NCBI GenBank assembly: GCA_015075585.1
Contig: JABTUB010000001.1
Span: 620,001-684,000 of the forward strand
Direction: 5' to 3'
Source of the DNA: Chloracidobacterium sp.
GTDB lineage: Bacteria > Acidobacteriota > Blastocatellia > Pyrinomonadales > Pyrinomonadaceae
DNA: 64,000 nucleotides
Position numbers and translations under genes: made by a program
The notes under the pieces: model-generated
Seen by the model: the letters and a program-made list of their open reading frames with translations, nothing else
Database searches by the model: none
Told to the model about the DNA's origin: nothing
Shown: one piece after another, positions 7,818 through 17,285 of the stretch
Position numbering within the stretch: position 1 is the stretch's first letter
How the letters are laid out: every line of letters begins with the position of its first letter

Positions 7818-9761
7818 TTAGTCGCCCTTTTTCCGCGTTCGCTCGCTGTTCAAAGGAGCCGGCCTTGACTCCTCTTTCGGAGCCGCCCGTATCGGCGCTT
7901 GCCTCACAGGCTCACGTTGAGCCGGCGGCGAATAGGTTGGGGTTTGCCTGACAGGTTCACGCTGCGTATTGCGCGGCGGCGTATATGTCGGCGTCGTTCG
8001 CACCGGCTCGCGCTGGGTGTTCGGCGGCGGTATGTACGGCGTCTTCGTTCTTACAGGCTCGCGCTGTGTATTGCTCGGCGGCGTGTATGTCGGCGTCGTT
8101 CTAACCGGCTCACGCTGCGTCATTTGCGGCTGTCGTATCGGCGTCGTACGCACCGGCTCACGCACGACCGCACCCGTATTTCGCGTCGTCGCGGACGGTA
8201 GAGTGCCTCCTGTTGCCGCCGGCGCCCGCCCGCCCATCATACGTGTCGTTCTCAACTGCTCATCAAGCGATGCTCCCGGCGTGCGGGATGTCGCACCGGT
8301 CCTTATCTCGTCAGCCTTTACGGCAAGCGGCGGGTTCTTTACACGAACGCTCCGGTTCAAGACCGCTCTGTCGCGTGTAACATCAGGCAAGACCGGCGCG
8401 GATTCACTCGCTCGCGGCATACGCTTGAGCACAGCCTGCGCGATGGTATTGTTCGCCGTTGCCGCACTGTTCTGCTTTGCACCGAACTTATCCGGCGGAA
8501 CGGTGATCACGGCGATCGGCGGCACTTGCGCTATCGGCGGCTGGCGCGGCCCTTTTGTACCGAAAGGATCGGGCGTCGCCGCCGGCGTCGGTTGGGTGCC
8601 ATGATGGCCGCCGCTGTGATAAGTGTTGAAATAGTAGTAATTGAAGTTGTAGTACGCGTAGTTATACGGCAGCGGATACCAGCAGTAGTTGCCGGCGTAT
8701 GTCGTAAAGACCACGAGAGCCGGCGACCACCAGCTTCGGCTGTATCGGTACGAGCCGTACGGCGACCAGTTCCATGAACCGTTCCAGTAGAACCAGCGGC
8801 CGTAGTGATAGGTTGCCCAGCCCCACGGCTCATCATTGACCCACGTCCAGCCGTAAGGCGGCAGCCAACGCCAAGTTCCGTAGCGGTACGGCGTCCAATT
8901 CGCATAAGTGCTGAGCGACGAGCTGTAAGGCTGCCACACATATCCGTACTGAGCAGTGTCTATCCATTGGCCGTATGCGTCGAGATCATCAGCACCGTAA
9001 ATATGATCGTCGTAATATCTGTTGTAATACGCAGCCTTGAGTTGACGTGAATTGGCATCATCGCGGCTCGATGCCCATGTATCGAGGTCATCTGCATTCT
9101 TTGATGCGTTGCCGGTCGCCCATTCGCCCGCGTTCGGCCCTGCGATATAGACCATCGCCATGCGGCCGTCCTTCAGTGTGAAGCCGCCTGTATCCGAATA
9201 GATTCGTGCCTCGCCCTTGTCGAATACCGAAACGCTGATCTGATCGTCGCCTTGCTGGCCTGCGTCAACGCGGTACATACCGGACCTTTGCAACGCAACC
9301 GTGGTCGTCGGTGCATCGATCTCAAAGAAAGATCGGTCCTTGTCGAATTTATCGACAGTTACAAGCATCGTCCCCGACGGCAGGCTTACGACAATGCCTT
9401 CGTCCTTGAGCGTTGTGAGCTTGATGTAGGCGTTCTCGGCAAGCCGCGCGAAGGTGTTCTTGTCGAATTGTATCTCGACGCGTGTGCCCGGCGACGTCGT
9501 AAGCTCATCTCCCTCGACCAGCGGAAGGTTAAGCGTTGCCGTCTCCCAATCGCTGCCGTCCGAACGCCGAACTTGTGCATCTCCTGAAATAAAACTGATC
9601 CGTGCGACGCGCGCCGTCACCTCCGGTTTATACTGAGCGTCCAATACCGTTCCCGATGATGCGTTCGGCATATCTGTCTGCGCGGAAGCAGCGGCAACTG
9701 CGCCGCCGCACATCATCGAGAGCACCAAACTCAAAATTGGCAATGCTCGCTTCGTGTCCAT
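7818..9761 (-). CDS. Exported FecR-domain protein with aromatic-rich middle and REPVR repeats
   Basis: The ATG at 9761 has an excellent GGAGGA site five bases upstream and opens into a signal peptide (MDTKRALPIL... ASAQ), so the in-frame start 84 bases upstream is rejected. The 647-residue protein has a FecR-like beta domain (about 50-190), then a Trp/Tyr-rich segment (about 250-385) with repeated W-x-P-Y-G-x-W motifs. I associate this FecR-plus-aromatic layout with DUF6600 proteins. A Pro/Arg-rich tail carries six imperfect copies of a 15-17-residue repeat starting (Q/V)REPVR (about 7875-8165). No membrane helix follows the signal. Function unknown; a cell-surface or wall-associated role is inferred. 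Confidence 0.75.
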   Translation of the reverse strand: MDTKRALPILSLVLSMMCGGAVAAASAQTDMPNASSGTVLDAQYKPEVTARVARISFISGDAQVRRSDGSDWETATLNLPLVEGDELTTSPGTRVEIQFDKNTFARLAENAYIKLTTLKDEGIVVSLPSGTMLVTVDKFDKDRSFFEIDAPTTTVALQRSGMYRVDAGQQGDDQISVSVFDKGEARIYSDTGGFTLKDGRMAMVYIAGPNAGEWATGNASKNADDLDTWASSRDDANSRQLKAAYYNRYYDDHIYGADDLDAYGQWIDTAQYGYVWQPYSSSLSTYANWTPYRYGTWRWLPPYGWTWVNDEPWGWATYHYGRWFYWNGSWNWSPYGSYRYSRSWWSPALVVFTTYAGNYCWYPLPYNYAYYNFNYYYFNTYHSGGHHGTQPTPAATPDPFGTKGPRQPPIAQVPPIAVITVPPDKFGAKQNSAATANNTIAQAVLKRMPRASESAPVLPDVTRDRAVLNRSVRVKNPPLAVKADEIRTGATSRTPGASLDEQLRTTRMMGGRAPAATGGTLPSATTRNTGAVVREPVRTTPIRQPQMTQREPVRTTPTYTPPSNTQREPVRTKTPYIPPPNTQREPVRTTPTYTPPRNTQREPVRQTPTYSPPAQREPVRQAPIRAAPKEESRPAPLNSERTRKKGD

Positions 9762-10019
9762 GGTCTTCCTCCGGTTCGATCGATCTTCCGCAAGCCCGAC
9801 CGCTAAATGTTTACGTCCGGGCCTTTTATCCCATAAAGTACGCAATAATTATGCCGCCGGCAGAATGGCCGCCGATACACTGTTTTGTACCGGTGCGGCG
9901 TACTGTTTGGGCGCATTTGGTGCAATCTACGACATTTTAACGCCGAAATCGTGTATTTTCAGCCGGTGATGCAAAACTTCTTGCACATTCTATCAAAGCG
10001 ATACTAAACTGAACTCGCT

Positions 10020-10532
10020 ATGAAAAAGATAATTACGATCGTCTTTTGTATCGTTTTCGCTTCGACGGCTTCATTAGCTCAAAAGGGTGCCGCAGCATCA
10101 AAGGCAGACCCGACGAAAGGAGTTCGCAACGCCTTTGACCGCCTTGTCGAGGGCATCAAGCAGGCCGACGCTGAGAAGGTGATGAGCTCCTATGAGAAAA
10201 GCCCGAACCTTCTTATTTTCAACAATAACGGAACTGCGACGAAAGGCTGGGACGATATCAACACTGTTACGCGCGAGGTCTATGCAAAGCTGTCGAACGT
10301 TACACTCGATATCACGGGCCTGAATATTCAGATGCTGAGCAAGACGAGCGCGTTCGTAACCTGCAAATGGGTGCAGACGCAGGAGAATAACGGCAAGCTG
10401 GAAAATGCTGCGGGCAGAATGACACTTGTTTACAAGCTCATCGGAAAGGATTGGAAGATCGTCCATCGGCATACTTCGCCCGATAAGCCCGACGCGGCAC
10501 GGCCGGTATTTCCATCGGAACGGCAGCCGTAA
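10020..10532 (+). CDS. Exported NTF2-like (SnoaL/DUF4440-type) protein
   Basis: A 170-residue protein with a signal peptide (about 1-20, ending LAQ). The mature part has an NTF2-like cone: a first helix (VRNAFDRLVEGIKQAD), the LLIFNNNGT strand, a helix with WDDI, and the last strands GRMTLVYKLIGKDWKIVHRH. Such domains serve as small ligand-binding pockets, isomerases or scaffolds; no catalytic residue can be assigned. It precedes yggS by 28 bases on the same strand, though the pair may be coincidental. Confidence 0.75.
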   Translation: MKKIITIVFCIVFASTASLAQKGAAASKADPTKGVRNAFDRLVEGIKQADAEKVMSSYEKSPNLLIFNNNGTATKGWDDINTVTREVYAKLSNVTLDITGLNIQMLSKTSAFVTCKWVQTQENNGKLENAAGRMTLVYKLIGKDWKIVHRHTSPDKPDAARPVFPSERQP

Positions 10533-10560
10533 AGCCTGTTGAAGTGATAGAATTCCACAG

Positions 10561-11232
10561 ATGACATTCGACATTGCAGCGGCAATAGCCGAAGTTCGCG
10601 GCAGGATCGAGGCGGCGGCACAAAGGTCGGGCCGCGATCCGCGGGAGATCACACTCGTGGCAGTGAGCAAAACGTACCCGGCCGAGACGATCCGCGAGGC
10701 AATGGCCGCCGGGCTGAATGTTTTCGGCGAAAATCGAGTTCAGGAGGCAGAGGCGAAGATCGGCGAGATCGGACGTGACGTGTGTTGGCATCTGATCGGC
10801 CATTTGCAGTCGAACAAGGCGCGCAAGGCGGTACAGCTCATCGATGTGATCCATTCACTCGATTCCGTCGAACTGGCCGAGCGGCTTGAGCGTATCTGTC
10901 TTGAAGAGGGCCGCAACAGGCTCGACGTGCTCGTTCAAGTCGATCTCGCGGGCGAGGCGGCGAAATCGGGCGTAACAGAGGCTGATCTCTCACTATTGAC
11001 CAAGTATCTTGCAACGTGCAAGTGTTTGTTACTAAAGGGTTTTATGTTGATGCCTCCATTTTTTGAAGACGCGGAAGATACTCGGCCCTATTTCCGGCGT
11101 CTGCGCGAGATCAGGGACGAGATGCTGCCCGGAGGTGAGCTTTCGATGGGTATGAGCCACGATCTGGAAGTCGCAATAGAGGAAGGGGCGACGATGGTGC
11201 GTGTTGGCACGTCAATTTTCGGCCGGAGGTGA
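10561..11232 (+). CDS. yggS: YggS/PLPBP family pyridoxal-phosphate homeostasis protein
   Basis: A 223-residue single-domain PLP-binding TIM-barrel protein. The PLP lysine lies in AVSKTYP near residue 37, and GENRVQE, HLIGHLQSNK and the C-terminal SMGMSHD phosphate-binding motif are all present. YggS proteins buffer free PLP and affect amino-acid and vitamin B6 balance; no enzyme reaction is known. It heads a yggS-x-yggT-yggU run, an order seen in many bacteria. It ends five bases before the next start, with that gene's ribosome-binding site inside its last codons. Confidence 0.93.
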   Translation: MTFDIAAAIAEVRGRIEAAAQRSGRDPREITLVAVSKTYPAETIREAMAAGLNVFGENRVQEAEAKIGEIGRDVCWHLIGHLQSNKARKAVQLIDVIHSLDSVELAERLERICLEEGRNRLDVLVQVDLAGEAAKSGVTEADLSLLTKYLATCKCLLLKGFMLMPPFFEDAEDTRPYFRRLREIRDEMLPGGELSMGMSHDLEVAIEEGATMVRVGTSIFGRR

Positions 11233-11236
11233 CGGA

Positions 11237-11689
11237 ATGGAATTGAGCAGACGGCTGAAGATATTGATCGGCATTGCGACGGGTTGGCCGATCATTTGGA
11301 TATTTGCGTTCCTGTTTTTCTTCTTCGGCATAATTTTCGGGATAGATGGACCAGGTTCAGAGCCGTCGGGTTGGTTCTTTTTCGGCTTTTTCAGCTTTAT
11401 TATCGTACATCTGGTCACGGTTGTCCTGACCCTTGCACTCACCGTTTTTTACATAATTCATGCGGTCAAGAATGAGAAACTGGAGAGCAATATGCGGATC
11501 GTATGGATCCTTATGTTCTTTTTTTTCGGGATGGTGGCGGAGCCGATCTACTGGTATTTTCAGATATGGAAAGTGCCTAACCGCGAGGCAGGGTATCTTC
11601 AGCCGCCTCGTGCTGCCGACCAGGTAAATCATTTTGACGCAAGACGCCCCGACTATGTGCCGCCCAATGAACCGCCTGATTGGCGTTGA
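11237..11689 (+). CDS. Small integral membrane protein, unrecognised
   Basis: The ATG at 11237 has GGAGG seven bases upstream (inside the end of yggS), better than the in-frame upstream start. The 150-residue product has three to four strongly hydrophobic, Phe-rich segments (about 9-33, 45-78, 86-108) and a polar Pro-rich cytosolic tail. No family is recognised. Its place between yggS and yggT, with seven bases to the next start, says it is cotranscribed with them. Confidence 0.7.
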   Translation: MELSRRLKILIGIATGWPIIWIFAFLFFFFGIIFGIDGPGSEPSGWFFFGFFSFIIVHLVTVVLTLALTVFYIIHAVKNEKLESNMRIVWILMFFFFGMVAEPIYWYFQIWKVPNREAGYLQPPRAADQVNHFDARRPDYVPPNEPPDWR

Positions 11690-11696
11690 ATCATAA

Positions 11697-12290
11697 ATGC
11701 TTTCGCTTACAGTCTATCCGATCATTTTTCTTGTCGCGTGGTCCGTCTTCGGCATATTTGCGGCACTTCTAGTTTTGCGGCTTATATTTTCGTATGCTGA
11801 TCCGAACCCGTTCGGCAAGGTCGGCAGGTTCAGTTTCAGGATCCGAAAACTCACGGAGAAGTGGGTTTATCCGGCTGCTCGACTTTTCGCGGTTTATCGC
11901 ATCGATACGCGGCTCGCGCCGCTTCTGACTTCGCTTATCGGGCTTGTCCTGACCTATTTTGTTACCCAGATCGTCGGAAATACGCTGTTTGTGATCGACG
12001 GCCTGACTGCCGGCATAGCACGCGGAAGCGTCAGCATCGTCATCGGATTTGTGCTCTACGCAGTGCTCAGCCTGCTGATACTCTTTATCTTCATACGCTT
12101 TATCGCGTCGTGGTTCGTCTTTACGCGAAATACCTTTATGGGCTTTGTCCGCCGCGTTACCGACCCGATACTATTGCCCGTGCAGCGGCTCATACCGCCG
12201 ATCGGGATGTTCGACATATCGGCGATGATCGTGCTGATCGTTATCAGCTTTCTGCAGTCGCTGGTGCTTAATGTTTTTGTACGCAATTGA
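11697..12290 (+). CDS. yggT: YggT family membrane protein (two YggT units)
   Basis: This 197-residue protein has an internal duplication typical of YggT: one unit near residues 8-95 with LRLIFSYAD and a PAARLF turn, and a second near 110-197 with FIRFIASWFVF, VTDPILLPVQRLIPP and the IGMFDISAMIVLIVISFLQS signature. YggT proteins are implicated in membrane organisation, division-site factors (YlmG in cyanobacteria and plastids) and osmotic tolerance; the precise role is open. Its stop overlaps the start of the DUF167 gene. Confidence 0.88.
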   Translation: MLSLTVYPIIFLVAWSVFGIFAALLVLRLIFSYADPNPFGKVGRFSFRIRKLTEKWVYPAARLFAVYRIDTRLAPLLTSLIGLVLTYFVTQIVGNTLFVIDGLTAGIARGSVSIVIGFVLYAVLSLLILFIFIRFIASWFVFTRNTFMGFVRRVTDPILLPVQRLIPPIGMFDISAMIVLIVISFLQSLVLNVFVRN

Positions 12291-12586
12291 TCGAATACAG
12301 TGAAAACGACCGCTCGGTCACCTTCAGCGTTACCGTTGTTCCGCGTGCTTCCGTTACAAAGATCGTCGGCGAACATAACGGAACGCTCAAGCTGCGGATC
12401 GCGGCTCCGCCGGTTGACGGTGCGGCGAACCGCGAAGTAACCTCAGCTCTCGCAAAGGCTTTCGGTGTGCCGCGATCGGCTGTTGAGATCATCGGCGGGC
12501 AAACGTCAAAGCTCAAGCGGGTTCAGATAAATGGTGCTGCCGCTGCCAAGATCGCGGCGATTTTGCAGGCAGAAAGTGCGGCGTGA
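12287..12586 (+). CDS. yggU: DUF167/YggU family protein
   Basis: A 99-residue protein with the DUF167 signature: a VVPRAS strand, LKLRIAAPPVDGAANREV, then a helix and a VEIIGGQTSKLKRV strand. The start is a TTG overlapping the yggT stop (TTGA), which implies translational coupling. Family function is unknown. The yggS-yggT-yggU grouping is widely conserved and supports both the gene call and the start. Confidence 0.85.
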   Translation: MIEYSENDRSVTFSVTVVPRASVTKIVGEHNGTLKLRIAAPPVDGAANREVTSALAKAFGVPRSAVEIIGGQTSKLKRVQINGAAAAKIAAILQAESAA

Positions 12587-12628
12587 TATATTTGTCAATT
12601 CAAAATTTTCGCTTAAGGTTTTTACTCT

Positions 12629-13369
12629 ATGTCAGGACACAGTAAGTGGCACACTATCAAGCATAAGAAAGGAGCTCTCGATGCAAAACGCGGGAAGATC
12701 TTCACAAAGCTGATCAAAGAGATCACCGTCGCGGCACGCACGGGCGGAAGCGGCGATGTCGATTCGAATGCGAGGCTTCGCAAGGCCGTTTCTGACGCTA
12801 AGGGCCAGAATATGCCGAACGACACTATCGATCGCGCCATAAAACGCGGTACAGGCGAACTCGAAGGAGCACAGTACGATGAGGTTGTCTATGAGGGTTA
12901 CGGCCCGGGCGGCGTTGCCGTCATGGTCGAGGCAATGACGGACAACCGCAATCGCACCGTGGCCGAGATCCGGCATATTTTCTCAAAGAACGGCGGTAAT
13001 ATGGGCGAGAGCGGTTCGGTCGGATGGATGTTCGACCGCAAGGGCTACATTGTTGTCGATAAGGCGGCAAAGAGCGAGGAAGAGTTGTTCGAGATCGCCG
13101 TCGGAGCCGGTGCCGACGATATGCAGGATGACGGCGAGGTGTTCGAGATATTTACCGCTATTGAGAATTTTGATGCGGTTCACGACGCGTTGAAAGGAGC
13201 GGGCATCGAACCGCAAGCCGCCGAGATCTCACAAATACCGCAAAACTACATCAAACTCGAGGGCCAAGATGCCAAGACCATGATGAAACTCTACGACGCG
13301 CTCGACGATAACGATGACGTCCAGAAGGTATGGGCGAACTTCGATATAGACGAAAGTGAACTCGAGTAG
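12629..13369 (+). CDS. yebC: YebC/PmpR family protein (translation/transcription factor)
   Basis: A 246-residue cytoplasmic protein opening with the invariant [15 protein letters not shown] and [12 protein letters not shown] stretch, then [18 protein letters not shown] and [13 protein letters not shown], all diagnostic of YebC. The family was long annotated as a DNA-binding regulator; recent work ties members to relieving ribosome stalling at proline-rich stretches. It follows the ygg cluster by 42 bases and may be read with it. No unusual residues are seen. Confidence 0.95.
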   Translation: MSGHSKWHTIKHKKGALDAKRGKIFTKLIKEITVAARTGGSGDVDSNARLRKAVSDAKGQNMPNDTIDRAIKRGTGELEGAQYDEVVYEGYGPGGVAVMVEAMTDNRNRTVAEIRHIFSKNGGNMGESGSVGWMFDRKGYIVVDKAAKSEEELFEIAVGAGADDMQDDGEVFEIFTAIENFDAVHDALKGAGIEPQAAEISQIPQNYIKLEGQDAKTMMKLYDALDDNDDVQKVWANFDIDESELE

Positions 13370-13605
13370 CTGTTCCATCGCTGCGGTATGTGGTCAGCAG
13401 AGCTGCCGCGGGCCTTCAGATCATTTCCATTGCTGGCGCCGTTATGAGCAGCGGTAAAGGGTACCCGAACACGGCGCAGGCGTATCCGCATTTACCCCGA
13501 CGAAAACGCTTACGAATAAGCGCGTATCGTGTTATGCTGATACTTTTCAGGCAGTAGCCGGCACACTGTGGGAAAACTGCTGCTCTTGAAGGTTTTTGGC
13601 AAAAG

Positions 13606-15864
13606 ATGAGAGAGTGTCAGGTCTGTAGAAGCTGCTTTTCCGATACCGTTCTTTCTTGCCCGAATGACGGTACGGCCACCTCGCACACTATCGACGGCGA
13701 ACCTGTCCTAGAAGGTAAATACCACCTCGAACTGCGGCTGGGCCAAGGCGGAATGGGCGTCGTTTATAAGGCCCGGCACGCCTATCTAAAGACGCTTCAC
13801 GCGATCAAGATCATTCTGCCCGACCTCGTCGGCAATGATCCGCAGCTTGTAACACGCTTTCGGCAAGAGGCCCTCGCGGCCGCGGCGATCAAACATCAGA
13901 ACGTCGTCGGCGTGTCCGATTACGGCGTCATCAACGGAACAGTGCCGTTCCTTGTGATGGAATATGTCGAGGGCGAATCGCTTCACGACCTGCTGACACG
14001 CGAAGGCCGCCTGGCTCCGGTCCGAGCACTTGAGCTGATCTCGGCGATAGGTGCGGGTGTTGCGGCCGCGCACCATCAAGGGATCGTCCATCGCGATCTC
14101 AAACCGCTCAACGTAATGATAATTACGGGGCGTTCTGACCTTTCGCAGAGTGTCAAGATACTTGACTTCGGCCTTGCAAAGATCAAGTCCGGTGAGCTGC
14201 TCGGCTCGTTCATTCAGGCAAAGACCACCGGACTGATGGGTTCGCCGTACTATATGGCTCCCGAACAGTGGGCGGACGAAGATCCGGACACGCGTGCTGA
14301 TATCTACAGCTTGGGTGTGATGTTGTATCAGATGCTTGCGGGTGATGTGCCATTCAAGGGATCGTCAATTCCGGCGATAATGAAAAAGCATGTGTCGGAT
14401 CCGCCGCCCAGGCTTGCAGAATACGGCATTAGCGTCGCACCTGAGATCGAAGCGGCACTGCGGCATACTCTCGAAAAAGATCCAGAAAAGCGCACCCCGA
14501 CGGTCGAGGCGATGATAGCCGAGCTTCGGGCGGCGATCCTGCCGCAGTCAGTTGGCGGATACGCATTGCCCGTTTCGAGCGTAAACATTACCACGCGGCC
14601 GCCCCGTTCAGATGTCTTTGTTGATAATGTGCCGTTCGGATCGTCGGCGGATGACGGCAAATTGCTCCTTGAAGGCATACAGAGCGGCAATCATCATCTG
14701 CGTGTAAGCCACAAGGGTTATAGAGACTGGCTTGCGGACGTCGTTTGCGACGGCTCTCCGATAAATGTTGTAGCGGAACTAGACACCGGCTCCGAGGCTG
14801 TGCCGGGAGCCGTACCGCGGCCGGATATGGAGACCCTTATCCAATCCGTTCCGCCTTCTGTATTTCAGGCACAGACGATCGTACAGGACAGCGCGGCCGC
14901 TTCGATGCCGGGATATGCACCTACGACATCGATACCGCCGGTTACACAACCGGAGCAAGGCCCGCAGACTGAACCGCAAAAAAAGAGATCTGCGCTGTCG
15001 CCTGTCATTTTGGGAATCGCAGGCATATTCATCCTTTTTGTCGTTGGGATCGCCGGTGTTGGGGCTGCCTATATGCTCGGCCTTTTCGGCGGGCGGCAAA
15101 CGGCAAACGTCGCAAATACGGCTTCGCCGAGTCCGGAACCGACCCCTTCGGCCGCTCCGGTGATAAAGGCCGAGATGATCGAGATCCCGGGCGGAACGTT
15201 CAGAATGGGCAATAACGAAGGTGAAGTGAACCAAAGGCCCGAACATGCTGTAACCGTGCCAACGTTCTTTATGGACAAGACGGAAGTGACCAACGCGGAA
15301 TATTTGGACTTTGTCGAGGAGACGCAGCATATCGCCCCGAAGAACTGGTCAAATAATCGACCCGTTGCCGGCACCGAAAATATGCCGGTCGCATACGTTT
15401 CTTACAATGACGCGGTCGCATTCGCTGCGTGGCGTTCGGATCGAGACGGCGTTACATACCGCCTGCCGACCGAGGAAGAGTGGGAATATGCCGCGCGAAA
15501 CGGCGCGAAAGACGACCTTTTCCCGTGGGGCAATACGTTCGACCCGAATAAGGCGGTGATGAATGTCAAAAATGCAGAGCCTTCTGCTGTTGACTCAAAG
15601 CCGTCAGGTAAGAATGATTGGGGCGTCGTCGATCTTATCGGCAACGTCTGGGAATGGACGAGTTCCGAGCCTGCCGCATATCCCGGAAGCGAACTTGATA
15701 TAAAGAAGACTGCCGAAAAAAGAATGATGATCCGCGGCGGTTCTGCAAATGAAGACCCTGTAAAGCTCAAGATCACGTCAGCGTTCCGCCTTGATGTTGC
15801 CGCTGACAGAATGGAAAAGAATCTTGGCTTCCGGCTGGTAAGGCCGTCCGCTGACGCTAAGTAG
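13606..15864 (+). CDS. Membrane Ser/Thr protein kinase with PEGA and formylglycine-enzyme-like domains
   Basis: A 752-residue multidomain protein. Residues 1-25 form a small zinc ribbon (CxxC then a later Cys). A Hanks-type kinase (about 39-310) has GQGGMG, catalytic Lys68, HRDLKPLN (Asp164) and DFG (187-189), so it should be active. A PEGA domain (about 325-395), a Pro-rich linker, one transmembrane helix (about 465-492) and an FGE/SUMF1-like domain (about 523-748, with IPGGTFRMG and WEWTSSEP) follow. The kinase lies inside and the FGE-like domain outside the membrane. Such domains usually act as binding or sensor modules; no catalytic Cys pair typical of true FGE is evident. It neighbours a TPR protein and a pseudokinase, suggesting one signalling unit. 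Confidence 0.9.
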   Translation: MRECQVCRSCFSDTVLSCPNDGTATSHTIDGEPVLEGKYHLELRLGQGGMGVVYKARHAYLKTLHAIKIILPDLVGNDPQLVTRFRQEALAAAAIKHQNVVGVSDYGVINGTVPFLVMEYVEGESLHDLLTREGRLAPVRALELISAIGAGVAAAHHQGIVHRDLKPLNVMIITGRSDLSQSVKILDFGLAKIKSGELLGSFIQAKTTGLMGSPYYMAPEQWADEDPDTRADIYSLGVMLYQMLAGDVPFKGSSIPAIMKKHVSDPPPRLAEYGISVAPEIEAALRHTLEKDPEKRTPTVEAMIAELRAAILPQSVGGYALPVSSVNITTRPPRSDVFVDNVPFGSSADDGKLLLEGIQSGNHHLRVSHKGYRDWLADVVCDGSPINVVAELDTGSEAVPGAVPRPDMETLIQSVPPSVFQAQTIVQDSAAASMPGYAPTTSIPPVTQPEQGPQTEPQKKRSALSPVILGIAGIFILFVVGIAGVGAAYMLGLFGGRQTANVANTASPSPEPTPSAAPVIKAEMIEIPGGTFRMGNNEGEVNQRPEHAVTVPTFFMDKTEVTNAEYLDFVEETQHIAPKNWSNNRPVAGTENMPVAYVSYNDAVAFAAWRSDRDGVTYRLPTEEEWEYAARNGAKDDLFPWGNTFDPNKAVMNVKNAEPSAVDSKPSGKNDWGVVDLIGNVWEWTSSEPAAYPGSELDIKKTAEKRMMIRGGSANEDPVKLKITSAFRLDVAADRMEKNLGFRLVRPSADAK

Positions 15865-15872
15865 CCTCTGTT

Positions 15873-17204
15873 ATGAATAGAAATCTCCTTCCACAATTCG
15901 TTTTGATCTTATGCGGTCTGCTTCTCGCCGGCTCGGCCTCGGGGCAAGGGCTAGGCAGCAGCAATAAGCTTTTCGGCGGCAATAAAACTTCAAGTGAAAA
16001 GACAACGAAGCCCGCTGCTAAGACGACAAAACGCCCATCTGCAGCAAAAAAGGCGGCTCCGCGAAATGCTCCGGCCGCAAAAAAAGCTGCGGCTATGCCG
16101 CGACCGCGAACGCCCGCTGTAAAGACGCAAGTCGTTACTGCGTCGGATACTCGAAACAGCGGCAAGACGCCGCCGGTCGTTACCGCACCTGCCTCGACCG
16201 TAAATTCGGAGGAATATGAACGGCTGATCGACGAAGGCCGTGACGCACAGGCATTGCGAAACTATCCGGCAGCCGAGGCGGCATTTTCGCGGGCGGTAAA
16301 GCTTGCACCGCGCAAAACCGAGGCTTATACGGACCTTGGTACCGTTTTCGCCGAACAGCAGCGTTGGGAAGACGCGGAAAAGGCATATCGGTCGGCTCTT
16401 GCGATCGATAAGAACCGCTTGGATCTTATTCTCGGCCTCAGTTTTATTTTAACGCGGCCCGTGATGGCGGCGAATATCTCAGAACGTTACGACGAGGCGG
16501 AAGTGCTGGCAAGGCGCGCTCTGACGATCGCGCCGAATAATGCGATCGCGAATGACCTCTTGGGCACCGTTCTTGAACTTCGAGGAGACATAGGCCCCGA
16601 GACCGAAGCGGCATATCGCAAAGCCATAGCAGCGGATAATGATCTTGCACAAGGCTATGCGCATCTGGGCCGCCTCCTTTCTAAGCAAGGCAAGCGTGAA
16701 GCGTCGGCCCGGGCGTATGCCTCGGCCATCGAAAAGGCAACGGCGATCGGTGCAAAGTTTCATGTCGCTGAAACGCTGCAGTCGGAATCGCGATTCAAAG
16801 AAGCATTGCCGCTGCTCCTTTCGGCAGTTCAGACAGATCCGCGAAACCCGACGGCGCTTGCCATGTTGGGGCGTGTGCAGACAGTCCTCGGCGATGATGC
16901 GTCGGCTCAGCGGAATCTCTTAGCTGCGATCGGCATCACGCCTGATGCGGTATTGCCGTACGGCCTGCTCTCGAACCTGTACATACGGCAGGGAAGGCTT
17001 GCATCCGCCAAGAGTACGCTGATGCAGGTAAAAGTGCCCGGCGGCCAATTCGACAAGAGATATCTGGCGTCACAATTCGAGTCGCTCGGCGACGCCTTTG
17101 CAAAGAACAACAATACGGATGGCGCACGAACCGCCTATAAACGTGCGGCTGAACTTGACCCGCAGCGTGAGACCATTGCCGCGAAGCTGGCCCGTTTAAA
17201 ATAG
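15873..17204 (+). CDS. Exported TPR-repeat protein
   Basis: A 443-residue protein starting eight bases after the kinase gene. It has a signal peptide (about 1-25, ending SGQG), a Lys/Ala/Pro-rich low-complexity stretch (about 30-105), then consecutive TPR motifs (about 115-440). Examples are AEAAFSRAVKLAPRKTEAYTDLG and the following WEDAEKAYRSALAIDKN. TPR arrays are protein-protein scaffolds. Sitting between the kinase and pseudokinase genes on the same strand, it could be an extracytoplasmic partner of their sensor domains; that is inference. Confidence 0.85.
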   Translation: MNRNLLPQFVLILCGLLLAGSASGQGLGSSNKLFGGNKTSSEKTTKPAAKTTKRPSAAKKAAPRNAPAAKKAAAMPRPRTPAVKTQVVTASDTRNSGKTPPVVTAPASTVNSEEYERLIDEGRDAQALRNYPAAEAAFSRAVKLAPRKTEAYTDLGTVFAEQQRWEDAEKAYRSALAIDKNRLDLILGLSFILTRPVMAANISERYDEAEVLARRALTIAPNNAIANDLLGTVLELRGDIGPETEAAYRKAIAADNDLAQGYAHLGRLLSKQGKREASARAYASAIEKATAIGAKFHVAETLQSESRFKEALPLLLSAVQTDPRNPTALAMLGRVQTVLGDDASAQRNLLAAIGITPDAVLPYGLLSNLYIRQGRLASAKSTLMQVKVPGGQFDKRYLASQFESLGDAFAKNNNTDGARTAYKRAAELDPQRETIAAKLARLK

Positions 17205-17285
17205 TCATTCCCATTTATTGAAATTCGGGTCTGATTGAACCTATCTGTAAGCAAAATGCGTGTACCTTCACGCGTCTCGTAAGTT

